A stretch of 64,000 nt of DNA, from positions 2,380,501 to 2,444,500 of the forward strand of contig NC_011830.1 of NCBI RefSeq assembly GCF_000021925.1, read 5' to 3'. Made by a program: the position numbers and the translations under genes. This DNA comes from Desulfitobacterium hafniense DCB-2 (GTDB taxonomy: Bacteria > Bacillota > Desulfitobacteriia > Desulfitobacteriales > Desulfitobacteriaceae). Of this stretch, positions 17,623-26,240 are shown one piece after another; position 1 is the first letter of the stretch, and the number at the start of each line of letters is the position of its first letter. The notes beneath the pieces are model-generated. The model searched no databases. It was not told the origin of the DNA and saw only the letters and a program-made list of their open reading frames with translations.

Positions 17623-20271
17623 ATGAAAAAATTGGTCATTGGCCTATGTGCCCATGTGGACGCGGGCAAGACAACCCTATCGGAAAGTATGCTTTACTTG
17701 AGCGGTGCCATTCGCAAAATGGGCCGAGTGGATAATAAAGACGCTCATCTGGATACCTTCGAACTGGAACGGGCCCGAGGGATTACCATCTTTTCCAAAC
17801 AGGCCCTACTGGAAGTGGCTCATACTCAAATCACTTTATTGGATACCCCCGGTCATGTGGATTTTTCCCTGGAGATGGAAAGAACCCTCCAGGTGCTGGA
17901 TTATGCCGTTTTGGTGATCAACGGGGCCGATGGGGTACAGGGTCATACCAGAACCTTATGGCACTTGCTGGATATTTATCAGACACCGGTCTTTTTATTC
18001 ATCAATAAAATGGATCAGGTGGGCACAGACAGAGAAAAGCTGATCAATGAATTAAAAAGCCAACTCAGCGACGGCTGCATTGACTTTGGACAACCTGAAT
18101 CCACTGATTTTTATGATCAATTGGCCATGTGTGATGAAATGCTGCTGGACGCCTATGTGGATACGGGACATATTGAGCTTCCCCTGATCAGGGAAGGGAT
18201 TAGGAAGCGTAAAGTGTACCCCTGCTTTTTCGGTTCCGCTTTAAAGCTGGAGGGTGTAGAGGAATTGCTTCAGGGTATTGTGGACTATGCTCATCTGCCG
18301 GCCTATCCGGAAAGCTTTGGGGCTAAAGTATTCAAAATAGGCAGGGACGAACAGGGCAATCGCCTTACCTATCTGAAGATCACCGGCGGAAGGCTCAAGG
18401 TAAGGGAGAGTTTAAGCAATGGTGTATGGGAAGAAAAGGTTAACCAGATTCGCATCTATTCCGGGAAGAAATTCGAGGCAGTCAATGAAGTGGAAGCCGG
18501 TTCGGTCTGTGCGGTAACAGGGCTTACGCTAACCAAACCGGGAGAAGGCTTAGGCACAGAGACCGCCGCCCACTCCCCTTTATTGGAACCCGTATTGGCT
18601 TATCAGATGATCCTTCCGGAAGGCTGTGATCCCCGGGTGATGATGCCTAAGCTGCGCCAGCTGGAGGAAGAGGATCCGGGCCTGCAGGTGGTCTGGGACG
18701 AAGAGCTCAGGGAGATCCAGGTGCAGATGATGGGTGAGGTCCAGCTGGAAATCCTGCAAAGCCTGATCCGGAGCCGGTTTGGCCTGGAGGTGTCCTTCGG
18801 ATCAGGGAGGATTGTTTATAAAGAAACCATTGGCAATGCTGTGGAAGGAGTAGGGCATTTTGAACCCTTGCGGCATTATGCGGAGGTCCACCTATTAATG
18901 GAGCCGGGTGAGCGGGGAAGCGGCCTTCAGTTCGGAGCGCAATGCAGTGAGGATAGCTTAAGCAAAAGCTGGCAAAGACTCGTTTTATCTCATCTGGAAG
19001 AAAAAGTTCATAAGGGTGTTCTCACAGGGTCACCGATTACCGATCTAAAAATCACTTTAGTGTCAGGCCGGGCCCATACCAAGCATACAGACGGCGGCGA
19101 CTTCAGAGAGGCCACCTACCGCGCGGTGCGTCAGGGGTTAATGGAAGCGGAGTCCATCCTGTTGGAGCCTTATTATGCTTTTCAGCTGGAATTGCCGGAA
19201 AAAATGGTGGGACGGGCCATGAACGATGTGGAAAAAATGCATGGAACCTGCCAGCTTGCCCGGATAGAAGGGGAGCGGGCAACTCTTACCGGCAGTGCCC
19301 CCGTGGCGACAATGAGAAACTATCAGCAGGAGGTCATGGCTTACAGCAAAGGTCTGGGCAGGCTTTTTTGCAGCCTGAAGGGTTATGAACCCTGCCATAA
19401 TCCGGATGAGGTCATAGCTATGGCCGGGTACGACCCGGAAAGGGATGTGGATAATCCTGCCGATTCCGTATTTTGTGCCCAGGGTTCCGGCTATTTGGTC
19501 CCCTGGTATCAAGTCAAGGAATATATGCATGTGGAAAGCTATTTCGCCAAAGAGAGTGAATTCATAGATGCAGAGTCTCATCTGCAGATACCCTATGCCG
19601 AGGAAAGGTGGATCGACCCGGAGGAGATCGACAGGATCCTCAACCAGACCTATTATGCCAACCAAGGCAAAAAATCCCTTTGGCAGAAACGGAAAAAAGC
19701 TGTGGAAAGCTATTATAGACCACCTGCCGATTTAAACAAACCTAAAGAAAGCCAGGAAGAATATCTTCTTGTGGACGGCTATAATATTATCTTTGACTGG
19801 CCGGAACTGAAAGAGCTTGCCCAGGATAATATGGATGGAGCCAGGATAAGGCTGCTTGATATCCTAAGCAATTATCAGGGGATTCGCAAGTGCCGGATTA
19901 TCGTCGTCTTCGATGCTTATCGTGTTCAGGGGCATCCCGAGGAAGCCATCGATTATCATAATATCCTGATGGTCTATACCAAAGAAGCGCAAACCGCGGA
20001 TCAATATATTGAAAGGTTTGCTTATGATCATCAGAAAAAGTATAAGATCACCGTGGCTACCTCCGATGGCCTGCAGCAGATCATTATCAGAGGGGCAGGG
20101 TGCGCCTTATTATCCGCCCGAGATTTGAAGGAAGAAGTCATAATGGCCAATAAACAGGTCATCGAGGCTTATCAGGCACAACAAACGCCGACCCGGCATT
20201 ATCTGAAGGATGCCTTATCTGCCGAAAGCGAACAGCAGATGAAAGAGTTCCTTAAAAGAGAGAAGGATTAG
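17623..20271 (+). CDS. TetM/EF-G-like ribosomal GTPase fused to a NYN (YacP/Rae1-like) nuclease domain
   Basis: An 882-residue protein. Residues 1-650 are a ribosome-protection-type translation factor: G1 AHVDAGKTT (10-18), G2 region RARGITI, G3 DTPGH, G4 NKMD, then EF-G domains II-V with the family segments GDFREA, LLEPYYAFQLELP and SLKGYEPC. The TetM domain IV tip that displaces tetracycline reads YSPVST there; here the same place is HTKHTDGG. Residues about 712-880 are a NYN/PIN-like domain: LLVDGYNIIFDW, IVVFDAYRVQG, TADQYIERFAYD and ITVATSDGLQQ, with the Asp set expected for metal-dependent RNA cleavage. Standalone YacP (Rae1) cuts mRNA in the ribosomal A site. Inference: the GTPase delivers the nuclease to ribosomes. 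It is monocistronic, with its own terminator. Confidence 0.88.
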   Translation: MKKLVIGLCAHVDAGKTTLSESMLYLSGAIRKMGRVDNKDAHLDTFELERARGITIFSKQALLEVAHTQITLLDTPGHVDFSLEMERTLQVLDYAVLVINGADGVQGHTRTLWHLLDIYQTPVFLFINKMDQVGTDREKLINELKSQLSDGCIDFGQPESTDFYDQLAMCDEMLLDAYVDTGHIELPLIREGIRKRKVYPCFFGSALKLEGVEELLQGIVDYAHLPAYPESFGAKVFKIGRDEQGNRLTYLKITGGRLKVRESLSNGVWEEKVNQIRIYSGKKFEAVNEVEAGSVCAVTGLTLTKPGEGLGTETAAHSPLLEPVLAYQMILPEGCDPRVMMPKLRQLEEEDPGLQVVWDEELREIQVQMMGEVQLEILQSLIRSRFGLEVSFGSGRIVYKETIGNAVEGVGHFEPLRHYAEVHLLMEPGERGSGLQFGAQCSEDSLSKSWQRLVLSHLEEKVHKGVLTGSPITDLKITLVSGRAHTKHTDGGDFREATYRAVRQGLMEAESILLEPYYAFQLELPEKMVGRAMNDVEKMHGTCQLARIEGERATLTGSAPVATMRNYQQEVMAYSKGLGRLFCSLKGYEPCHNPDEVIAMAGYDPERDVDNPADSVFCAQGSGYLVPWYQVKEYMHVESYFAKESEFIDAESHLQIPYAEERWIDPEEIDRILNQTYYANQGKKSLWQKRKKAVESYYRPPADLNKPKESQEEYLLVDGYNIIFDWPELKELAQDNMDGARIRLLDILSNYQGIRKCRIIVVFDAYRVQGHPEEAIDYHNILMVYTKEAQTADQYIERFAYDHQKKYKITVATSDGLQQIIIRGAGCALLSARDLKEEVIMANKQVIEAYQAQQTPTRHYLKDALSAESEQQMKEFLKREKD

Positions 20272-20280
20272 CTCTCAATG

Positions 20281-20330
20281 CCCCTGCGCATCGCTAAATT
20301 TATTTTGCAATATATTTAGGGATGCAGGGG
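20281..20330 (+). terminator. Terminator after the TetM-NYN gene
   Basis: Outer arms CCCCTGC / GCAGGGG and inner arms CTAAAT / ATTTAG, followed by TATTTG. Confidence 0.65.
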
Positions 20331-20417
20331 TATTTGCTGGAAATCTGTTGGAAATGCAACCGACATGGACCGGGAGTTGTGTTATACTTGCTTATATCAG
20401 AGAATATTGTGTTGAGT

Positions 20418-20448
20418 TTGTTAGCTTTATAACCATTCCTGTTATAAT
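20418..20448 (+). promoter_or_regulatory. Candidate promoter of the molybdate/tungstate operon
   Basis: TATAAT at 20443-20448 with TTGTTA at 20418-20423 (19-base spacer, weak). It would start the transcript near 20455, about 60 bases before the riboswitch. Confidence 0.4.
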
Positions 20449-20514
20449 TATTTATGTTATGAGCGGTTGTGTCATAATCCATTGAATAGAGACCCAACAG
20501 AATAGTGAAATCTT

Positions 20515-20655
20515 TCGAATCGTTTCCCGCTAAAGCCATGCTATGCGGGGGCGATCTGAGCAAAGGCTCACAGGGTCGGCATAGAAATGTACCGGCCTCC
20601 CGCAAAGGGGTATCCTGTCTGGGATGCCTCAGGAAAGAAAGGTGCAAAGACCCAG
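20515..20655 (+). promoter_or_regulatory. Moco-type riboswitch (molybdenum/tungsten cofactor RNA motif)
   Basis: The segment has the landmarks of the Moco RNA motif in order: TTTCC (pairing with GGAAAG near 20632), the hairpin CCCGC...GCGGG, TGAGC-AAAG-GCTCA, CACAGGG, an intervening hairpin containing AGAAATG, CCTCCCG, and GGAAAG...AAGGTGCAAAG. The CAGGG-hairpin-CCTCCCG and GGAAAG...GGTG elements match the E. coli moaA leader as I recall it. An intrinsic terminator follows directly and the genes downstream are molybdate/tungstate transport genes, so OFF-switching by cofactor is the likely mode. Whether it prefers Moco or the tungsten form is not clear. Confidence 0.8.
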
Positions 20656-20671
20656 AATGATGGGATTTTAG

Positions 20672-20722
20672 GCGCATTTTCGATTGTGAGCGAAAGTGCG
20701 CTTTTGCTATTGTTTTTGCTTT
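20672..20722 (+). terminator. Riboswitch-controlled intrinsic terminator
   Basis: 11-bp stem (20672-20682 with 20691-20701, one G-T pair) followed by TTTTGCTATTGTTTTTG. It lies between the Moco aptamer and the first gene, as expected for a transcription-attenuation switch. Confidence 0.8.
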
Positions 20723-20774
20723 TGGTAACCAAGGGTTCCGTAGAGGCCTTAGAGGAGAAGAAGGGGGAAAAAGG

Positions 20775-21497
20775 ATGGCAGACTGTCTTTCCGCAATGCG
20801 TTCGGTGGAATTTCTGAGTCATTTTTCCGATGATGAGCTCCAGGAGATTGGCAAATGCCTGCTGACCAGGGTGCAGAGGTACAAAAAGGGTGAAAAAGTT
20901 TTTGAGGCGGGTCAACCCGCTGTTTCCATGGGCGTTATTCTGCAGGGAAGGGTGTATATCGAGGATGATGATGCTTTCGGGAACAGGAGCATTCTGGCGG
21001 AACTGCACCAGGGGGATACCATGGCCGGCAGCTGTGTCTGTGCCCAAAGGCCCAGTTATCTCACCTCCTTTATCGCCGCGGAGCCGTCGGAGATTCTATT
21101 GCTGAATTGCGGAACGATCTATACGAACTGCAATAAAAGCTGCAGTATTCGCGGCAAGATGCTGGAAAATCTCCTGAAAATTATTGCGGCGGAGGCGGTC
21201 ACTCAGAGCCGCAAACTCAAATGCTTATCACAACGGAGTATCAGGGGAAAATTGCTGGCTTTTTTCTCTTACTGTGTTCAGGAAAAGGGAGAAAACAGCT
21301 TCACTATCCGTTTTTCCAGACAGGAATTGGCGGATTTTCTTTGTTTAAACCGCAGTGCCATGTCCAAAGAGCTGGGCAAGATGCGGGATGACGGTCTGCT
21401 GCGCTTTGACCGGAACTATTTTGAGATGCTGTCTTGCGAAGTCAAAAGGGAATCACCGGCACAGGATAAGATGACTACTTTTTTGAAAGCTATTTGA
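20775..21497 (+). CDS. Crp/Fnr family transcriptional regulator
   Basis: A 240-residue Crp/Fnr regulator. The cNMP-like beta roll is at about 10-130 (YKKGEKVFEAGQPAVSMGVILQGRVYI), followed by the dimer helix and a C-terminal HTH (about 165-215: FSRQELADFLCLNRSAMSKELGKMRDDGLL). Cys residues cluster in the C-terminal part of the sensory region (SCVCAQ, LLNCGTIYTNCNKSCS), which could bind metal or an FeS group, but spacing differs from FNR. It is the first gene after the Moco riboswitch and ends 6 bases before the permease gene. A role in regulating Mo/W-enzyme or transport genes is inferred. Confidence 0.9.
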   Translation: MADCLSAMRSVEFLSHFSDDELQEIGKCLLTRVQRYKKGEKVFEAGQPAVSMGVILQGRVYIEDDDAFGNRSILAELHQGDTMAGSCVCAQRPSYLTSFIAAEPSEILLLNCGTIYTNCNKSCSIRGKMLENLLKIIAAEAVTQSRKLKCLSQRSIRGKLLAFFSYCVQEKGENSFTIRFSRQELADFLCLNRSAMSKELGKMRDDGLLRFDRNYFEMLSCEVKRESPAQDKMTTFLKAI

Positions 21498-21503
21498 TGT
21501 GGG

Positions 21504-22544
21504 GTGCTGATCATCGAATTGAAGGGAACCAATAATCAGCCTTGGCAGCTGGGTGCCATTCTGGGGACCGGTGTTTTGACCGTTGCCTTAAGCCTGACCG
21601 CTCTTTGCCTGGGCCGATATGAATTGTCCATAATTGATGTGGTGAAAATACTGCTTTCCGCCTTTGGGGATTTGCAGCAGACCTGGACCGACGCCATGGC
21701 GGATGTGGTCTTTCAGGTGCGGTTGCCGCGGGTTTTCGCCGCTTTATTAGTAGGAGCCGGTCTTTCCATTTCCGGGACAACCTATCAGGGAATATTCAAA
21801 AATCCCCTGGTCTCTCCCGATCTTTTGGGGGTGTCCTCCGGCGCTTGTGTGGGAGCGGCCTTGGCCATCTTAAACGGCCTGGATGCAGGGGGAATTCAGA
21901 TCTGTGCCCTCCTGGGCGGGCTGCTGGCCGTGGCCATTACCACAACCATTCCCAAGTTGCTGAGAAACAGCTCCAACTTAATTCTTGTGCTGGCGGGAAT
22001 TATTGTCGCCGGCTTTATGAGCTCCGCTCTAGGATTGCTGAAATATGTGGCAGACCCGGAAACCCAGCTGCCGGAGATCGTTTTCTGGCAAATGGGCAGC
22101 TTGGCCACCACCTCCATGGGTGACGTCATGATGATTGTGCCGGCGATGCTGATCAGCATGGCCTTATTGATAGCCGTACGGTGGCGCATCAATATTCTCT
22201 CTCTAGGAGATGAAGAGGCCGGTTCCTTAGGGATTAATATCAGGGTGATCCGCGGCCTGGCCATTGTCTGTTCCACCATCACTACGGCTTGTGCGGTATG
22301 CATCAGCGGTACTGTAGGCTGGATTGGCCTGGTTGTTCCCCATCTCTGCCGTATGCTGGTTGGGCCGGATAATACCCGGGTCATTCCCTTATCCATCTTC
22401 GTGGGAGCCTCATTTATGCTGGTGGTCGATACGGTTGCCCGCACTGTGACCAGCGGTGAAATCCCCCTGAGCATTCTCACCGGATTCATCGGTGCACCTC
22501 TCTACGGTTGGCTATTATTTAAGCAGAGGATGAAAATAAAATGA
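21504..22544 (+). CDS. FecCD/BtuC-type ABC importer permease (probable molybdate/tungstate, MolB-like)
   Basis: A 346-residue polytopic protein of the type II importer permease family. The signature RLPRVFAALLVGAGLSISGTTYQGIFKNPL region, LLGVSSGA, and the cytoplasmic coupling segment GDEEAGSLGINIRVIR are all present. The family carries iron-siderophores, B12, heme or, in MolBCA, molybdate. The Moco riboswitch, DUF364 gene and ModA-type genes in the same operon favour molybdate or tungstate here. The start codon is uncertain; GTG/ATG choices near 21504 follow the regulator closely. The stop overlaps the ATPase start (ATGA). Confidence 0.87.
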   Translation: MLIIELKGTNNQPWQLGAILGTGVLTVALSLTALCLGRYELSIIDVVKILLSAFGDLQQTWTDAMADVVFQVRLPRVFAALLVGAGLSISGTTYQGIFKNPLVSPDLLGVSSGACVGAALAILNGLDAGGIQICALLGGLLAVAITTTIPKLLRNSSNLILVLAGIIVAGFMSSALGLLKYVADPETQLPEIVFWQMGSLATTSMGDVMMIVPAMLISMALLIAVRWRINILSLGDEEAGSLGINIRVIRGLAIVCSTITTACAVCISGTVGWIGLVVPHLCRMLVGPDNTRVIPLSIFVGASFMLVVDTVARTVTSGEIPLSILTGFIGAPLYGWLLFKQRMKIK

Positions 22545-23320
22545 ACAGCTTATTGGAAGTCAATCAGGCAGCCTTCGCTTACCCTGGCGGCAAGACTGTG
22601 TTCAAAGATGTTAACTTTACGATCTCCCCGGGGCAGATACTGTCCATTATCGGGCCTAACGGTGCCGGCAAATCGACGCTGCTGAACTGTATCGCCGGGT
22701 TTAATACCTTGAATCGGGGCAGTATCCGCATCGAAGGGATACCTTTGCCGAAAATGAACCGCAAAGCCATAGCCCGCTATATTGGCTATGTTCCCCAGAT
22801 CCATAACCCGGCCTATGGTTATTCCATACGGGATTTTGTGGTGATGGGCCGTGCTCCTTATATCAGCACCTTCCGCATGCCGGGCCGGGAAGACTTCGCC
22901 AAAGCGGATGCGGCCATTGCGGCCATGGGGATTTCCCATCTGGCTCAGCGGCCATACACCGATGTGAGCGGAGGGGAGCGGCAGCAGGCCACCATTGCCC
23001 GGGTGATTGTGCAGGAGCCCCAAATCATTATGCTGGACGAACCCACTTCAGCCCTGGACTTTGGCAACCAATTAAGAACTGTCCGGATGATTAAGGAATT
23101 GGCGGAACGGGGCTATGCCATCATCATGACCACCCATAACCCCGACCAGGCCATGATGCTGGAAGGGCTGGTGGGAATCTTGGAGAAAAACGGGCGTTTT
23201 TCAGTGGGCAAAGCCCAGGAAATAATCAATGAAGAGACCTTGACCGAATTGTATCAAACCGAGGTCAAGATTCCCTATGTTGAACAGATTTCCCGCAATG
23301 CTTGTCTGGCCCGCTTATAA
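22541..23320 (+). CDS. ABC importer ATPase, FepC/MolC-like
   Basis: A 259-residue ATPase. Walker A GPNGAGKST (about 38-46), Q-loop YVPQIHNPAYG, signature VSGGERQQ, Walker B IIMLDEPTSALD and H-loop TTHN are intact. FepC-type features (FVVMGRAPYIS) link it to type II importers. It overlaps the permease by 4 bases, indicating tight coupling. With the permease and the binding protein at 24228 it makes a full transporter, interrupted only by the DUF364 gene. Confidence 0.92.
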   Translation: MNSLLEVNQAAFAYPGGKTVFKDVNFTISPGQILSIIGPNGAGKSTLLNCIAGFNTLNRGSIRIEGIPLPKMNRKAIARYIGYVPQIHNPAYGYSIRDFVVMGRAPYISTFRMPGREDFAKADAAIAAMGISHLAQRPYTDVSGGERQQATIARVIVQEPQIIMLDEPTSALDFGNQLRTVRMIKELAERGYAIIMTTHNPDQAMMLEGLVGILEKNGRFSVGKAQEIINEETLTELYQTEVKIPYVEQISRNACLARL

Positions 23321-23368
23321 ACTGAGAAACTTCTGGAGGAGAATCGATCAGCTTGAAGGGAGTTCATT

Positions 23369-24202
23369 ATGGAGAAAGCATACTTGCAAATTCTGGACTT
23401 ATACAGGCAGGAGGGATTAAAGCCGGGCAGATTAACCCAACTGGGCTACTTCCCTAAATGGACGGTAGCTATGGGGGATAATGGGCAAATCGGAAGGGCC
23501 TTTCATTTTGACGGCGAGCATGCGGTCTACCCATTGCGCGATCCGGATGTTTTGCTGCCTCTCCAGCGCTTCGTGGGCAAAAGCTTGTTGGCCTTAGCGG
23601 AAGAGCTTCTGGCGAAAACAGATATTCAAATGCGGGCTGCCTGCCTGGCCGTACTGAATACCCTTTCCTATCCCCTTAATCAGGCGGAACAGTTAAAAAA
23701 GCGGGGGTTCCAACCTGTGGAATTCGACAATTTGGAATTTATTAATGCTGAGGATCGGGTGGTTTTGGTAGGCTATGGCGCACTGATCAAAGAAACCCTG
23801 GCCCGCTGCCCGGTCATAGATATCTGTGATATGCGTTTCTTAAGCAGCCTGCGGACCGTGTCCATTGGCAGGACGATTGACTATGGGCCGCCGGGAATCC
23901 GCTTTCACGGGGCGGCGGAAAATCAAACCTTGCTGGCGGATGCGGATATCGTGCTGATAAGCGGCTCCACCTTGGTGAACGGCACTTACAGGGATTTGAT
24001 TCGTTATGCCCGGAAAGCACGGGTGATCGGCATGTTTGGTCCCAGTGCCCAGCTGATTCCGGAATTTTTGCAAGGAGGTGGCATTAATTATATTACAACC
24101 TCCGGCATCACGGATGGGGACAGATTCTATCAGGTGTTGAGCAATCCGTATGCAGGAGAGGGGGAGTCCGGTACCTATAAGTACACCATCAGGATGTTTT
24201 AG
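23369..24202 (+). CDS. DUF4213/DUF364 protein, heavy-metal chelation-like
   Basis: A 277-residue protein with an N-terminal DUF4213 part and a C-terminal Rossmann-like DUF364 domain (RVVLVGYGALIKETL, then LADADIVLISGSTLVNGTYRDLI and VIGMFGPSAQLIPEFL). Proteins of this family occur repeatedly inside metal-transport and Mo/W-related operons and are thought to bind or handle metal or chelate; no reaction is established. Its position inside the riboswitch-controlled operon supports a link to molybdenum or tungsten. Confidence 0.8.
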   Translation: MEKAYLQILDLYRQEGLKPGRLTQLGYFPKWTVAMGDNGQIGRAFHFDGEHAVYPLRDPDVLLPLQRFVGKSLLALAEELLAKTDIQMRAACLAVLNTLSYPLNQAEQLKKRGFQPVEFDNLEFINAEDRVVLVGYGALIKETLARCPVIDICDMRFLSSLRTVSIGRTIDYGPPGIRFHGAAENQTLLADADIVLISGSTLVNGTYRDLIRYARKARVIGMFGPSAQLIPEFLQGGGINYITTSGITDGDRFYQVLSNPYAGEGESGTYKYTIRMF

Positions 24203-24227
24203 AACAAGTAGACAAGGAGTGTGGAGT

Positions 24228-25274
24228 GTGAGGAAATATTTTGCCGTTTTGCTGGTGACCGTCTTATTGATGGTCAGCACCTTAGCCGGATGCAGCCCGG
24301 CAGGGGATTCTGCCCGGAATCCAGCCCCCGCCGCAGCTGAAAGAACCGCAACCGATGCCAAAGGGAGAGAAGTCAAGATCCCGGATAAGGTGGAGAAGAT
24401 AGCTATTACCTGTTACGGAGGCGCCACCCATGAAATGACAGTCCTCGGCTTTGCCGACGCTATTGTCGCCCAACCCACCATGAAGAGTTTTCCTCAGCTG
24501 AAAAAGATGTTCCCTCAATATGAAACAGTGATCGACCCGGGCTCCTTCAATGAAGTCAATATTGAAGAGATCATCAAGGCTGATCCGGATATGGTCTTTG
24601 TAGGAGTCAGCTCTCCGGAGGGGAACAAAAAGATTGAAGAAGCCGGATTTCCCACCTATACCATGTGGATTGGCTGGGCAGCCATCGATACTCTGAAGCA
24701 GGAATTTCTCAATATCGGGGCAATCATGGGCAACGAAGAGCAGGCCAAAAAGCTGGTGGCTTACTGGGACGAAAAACTGGCTGCGCTGGACACAATGCTG
24801 GCCAAGGTACCGGAGAGTGAGCGCAAGGTTGTCTATTATACCGGGGCTGATATAACCAAAGCCAATACCAGTGACTGGGCCTGGACCTTCATCGAAGAAG
24901 CCGGTGGCGTCAGTGCCATCAGCAAAGGAACCACCGGTGACGTCAATGTGGAAGTGGTTTTGGCCGCTGATCCTGATGTCATCATCACCCAGGGAGGAAA
25001 CGGAACGGCGGGATTCCTTCAGGACAACCGGATTCAGAACTTAACAGCCATCAAGAACAAAGCCGTCTATGAGTGTCCGATTGCCGCTTTCTGGTGGGAC
25101 CGTCCCTCTCCTGAAGCTCCCCTAGGGTTTATGTGGCTGGCCCAGACCCTCTATCCGGAATATACCAAGGACATCGATCTGAAAGAGGAAACCAAGTATT
25201 TCTTCTCAGAGTTTTATAATTACGATGTAAGCGACGAAGAGTATGCATCCTTTTTTGTGCATAAGAAAAAGTAA
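24228..25274 (+). CDS. Type II ABC importer substrate-binding lipoprotein (FepB/MolA-like)
   Basis: A 348-residue solute-binding protein. Signal peptide with lipobox LAGC (about residue 21), then a Peripla_BP_2 fold: AKGREVKIPDKVEKIAI, PDMVFVGVS, a long linking helix, and VEVVLAADPDVIITQGG. The GTG at 24228 with AAGGAGTGTGGA upstream is preferred to the earlier in-frame start inside the DUF364 gene. The likely ligand is molybdate or tungstate (or a complex) by operon context; the family alone would also allow siderophores or cobalamin. Confidence 0.85.
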   Translation: MRKYFAVLLVTVLLMVSTLAGCSPAGDSARNPAPAAAERTATDAKGREVKIPDKVEKIAITCYGGATHEMTVLGFADAIVAQPTMKSFPQLKKMFPQYETVIDPGSFNEVNIEEIIKADPDMVFVGVSSPEGNKKIEEAGFPTYTMWIGWAAIDTLKQEFLNIGAIMGNEEQAKKLVAYWDEKLAALDTMLAKVPESERKVVYYTGADITKANTSDWAWTFIEEAGGVSAISKGTTGDVNVEVVLAADPDVIITQGGNGTAGFLQDNRIQNLTAIKNKAVYECPIAAFWWDRPSPEAPLGFMWLAQTLYPEYTKDIDLKEETKYFFSEFYNYDVSDEEYASFFVHKKK

Positions 25275-25425
25275 GGGAAGCAGTTCTGGTGCAGGGCTTC
25301 GCTGTGATCGGCAAAAAGCCAATAAACCGGATGTAACTCAATAAAAATATAAATAATATTTAAGTATTTATTTTTATGTTTGGTTATGTTATGTTAATTT
25401 AAAAGATAAGAAGAGGTGAGAAGAA

Positions 25426-26223
25426 ATGTTAAAAAAACATAAATACTTGGCAATCGTCAGCGTTTTGTGCCTGGCCTTGATTTTTCTGACAGCTTGCAGC
25501 AGCAAGCCGGCAGAGGTTCCCGGGGGTCAGGCAGGCCCAGCGGAATCCTTGAGCGGGAAACCCCTTTTCGTATACTGTGGGGCGGGAATGACCAAGCCTT
25601 TTGGTGAAATTGCCGAAGCCTTCAAAGCAGAGAGCGGGGTTGAAGTTGAAGTGGCCTACGCCAATGCGGCCCAAATCCAGACCCAAATCAAGACCACTCA
25701 GGAGGGGGATCTCTTTATAGCCGGTTCTGTGGAAGAGCTTAATCCTGTCAAAGATGTTGTGGCCGCCAGCAAAGAGCTTGTCAAACATATTCCCGTCCTG
25801 GCCGTCAAAAGCGGCAATCCCCTGAAGATCACCGGACTGAAAGATCTGACGAAAGAAGATGTGGAAGTTGTCCTGGGGGATGCGGAGGCTACGCCCATAG
25901 GCAAAATTGCCAATAAAGCCCTCACCGATTTAGGCGTGCTGGCAGAGGTCAATGTCATTGCCAGAACGGCTACCGCACCGGAAATGATCACAGCCCTATC
26001 TGTTGATCAATGCGATGCTATTATCGTCTGGAAAGAAAATGTCAGCGGGTCAGGGATCGAGATCGTCAATACCACGGATTTGGACACCCAGATCAAAAAA
26101 ATTCCGGCAGCCACGTTGAGCTTCAGCAAGAATACGGAGACCACCGCAGCCCTGCTGAAATTCCTTGATACTGATCAAGCCAAAAGCATCTGGGAAAAAT
26201 ACGGATATGAAGTGGTAAACTAA
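25426..26223 (+). CDS. modA: Molybdate/tungstate-binding lipoprotein, ModA-like
   Basis: A 265-residue periplasmic-binding protein. The signal peptide ends in the lipobox LTAC (Cys about 24). The mature part begins KPLFVYCGAGMTKPFGEIAEAF and continues DLFIAGSVEEL, PVLAVKSGNP, EATPIGKIANKAL and IVWKENV, the oxyanion-binding pattern of ModA/WtpA proteins. It follows the type II transporter after a 151-base AT-rich gap that may hold a second promoter (TATGTTATGTTAA). It is the binding subunit for the permease and ATPase downstream. Molybdate against tungstate cannot be told from sequence. Confidence 0.87.
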   Translation: MLKKHKYLAIVSVLCLALIFLTACSSKPAEVPGGQAGPAESLSGKPLFVYCGAGMTKPFGEIAEAFKAESGVEVEVAYANAAQIQTQIKTTQEGDLFIAGSVEELNPVKDVVAASKELVKHIPVLAVKSGNPLKITGLKDLTKEDVEVVLGDAEATPIGKIANKALTDLGVLAEVNVIARTATAPEMITALSVDQCDAIIVWKENVSGSGIEIVNTTDLDTQIKKIPAATLSFSKNTETTAALLKFLDTDQAKSIWEKYGYEVVN

Positions 26224-26240
26224 GGATTTAAGAGGTTGCC

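Noticed and set aside
17623..20271. Tetracycline resistance gene tet(M)-type
   Set aside because: The homology to TetM is clear, but the tip loop needed to displace the drug differs and the protein has an extra nuclease domain, so resistance is not claimed.
20515..20655. Cyclic-di-GMP (GEMM) or cobalamin riboswitch before the transport operon
   Set aside because: GCAAAGC-like and AGGGTC pieces recall these classes, but their core consensus elements are missing, while the CAGGG-hairpin-CCTCCCG and GGAAAG...GGTG parts and the Mo/W genes fit the Moco motif.
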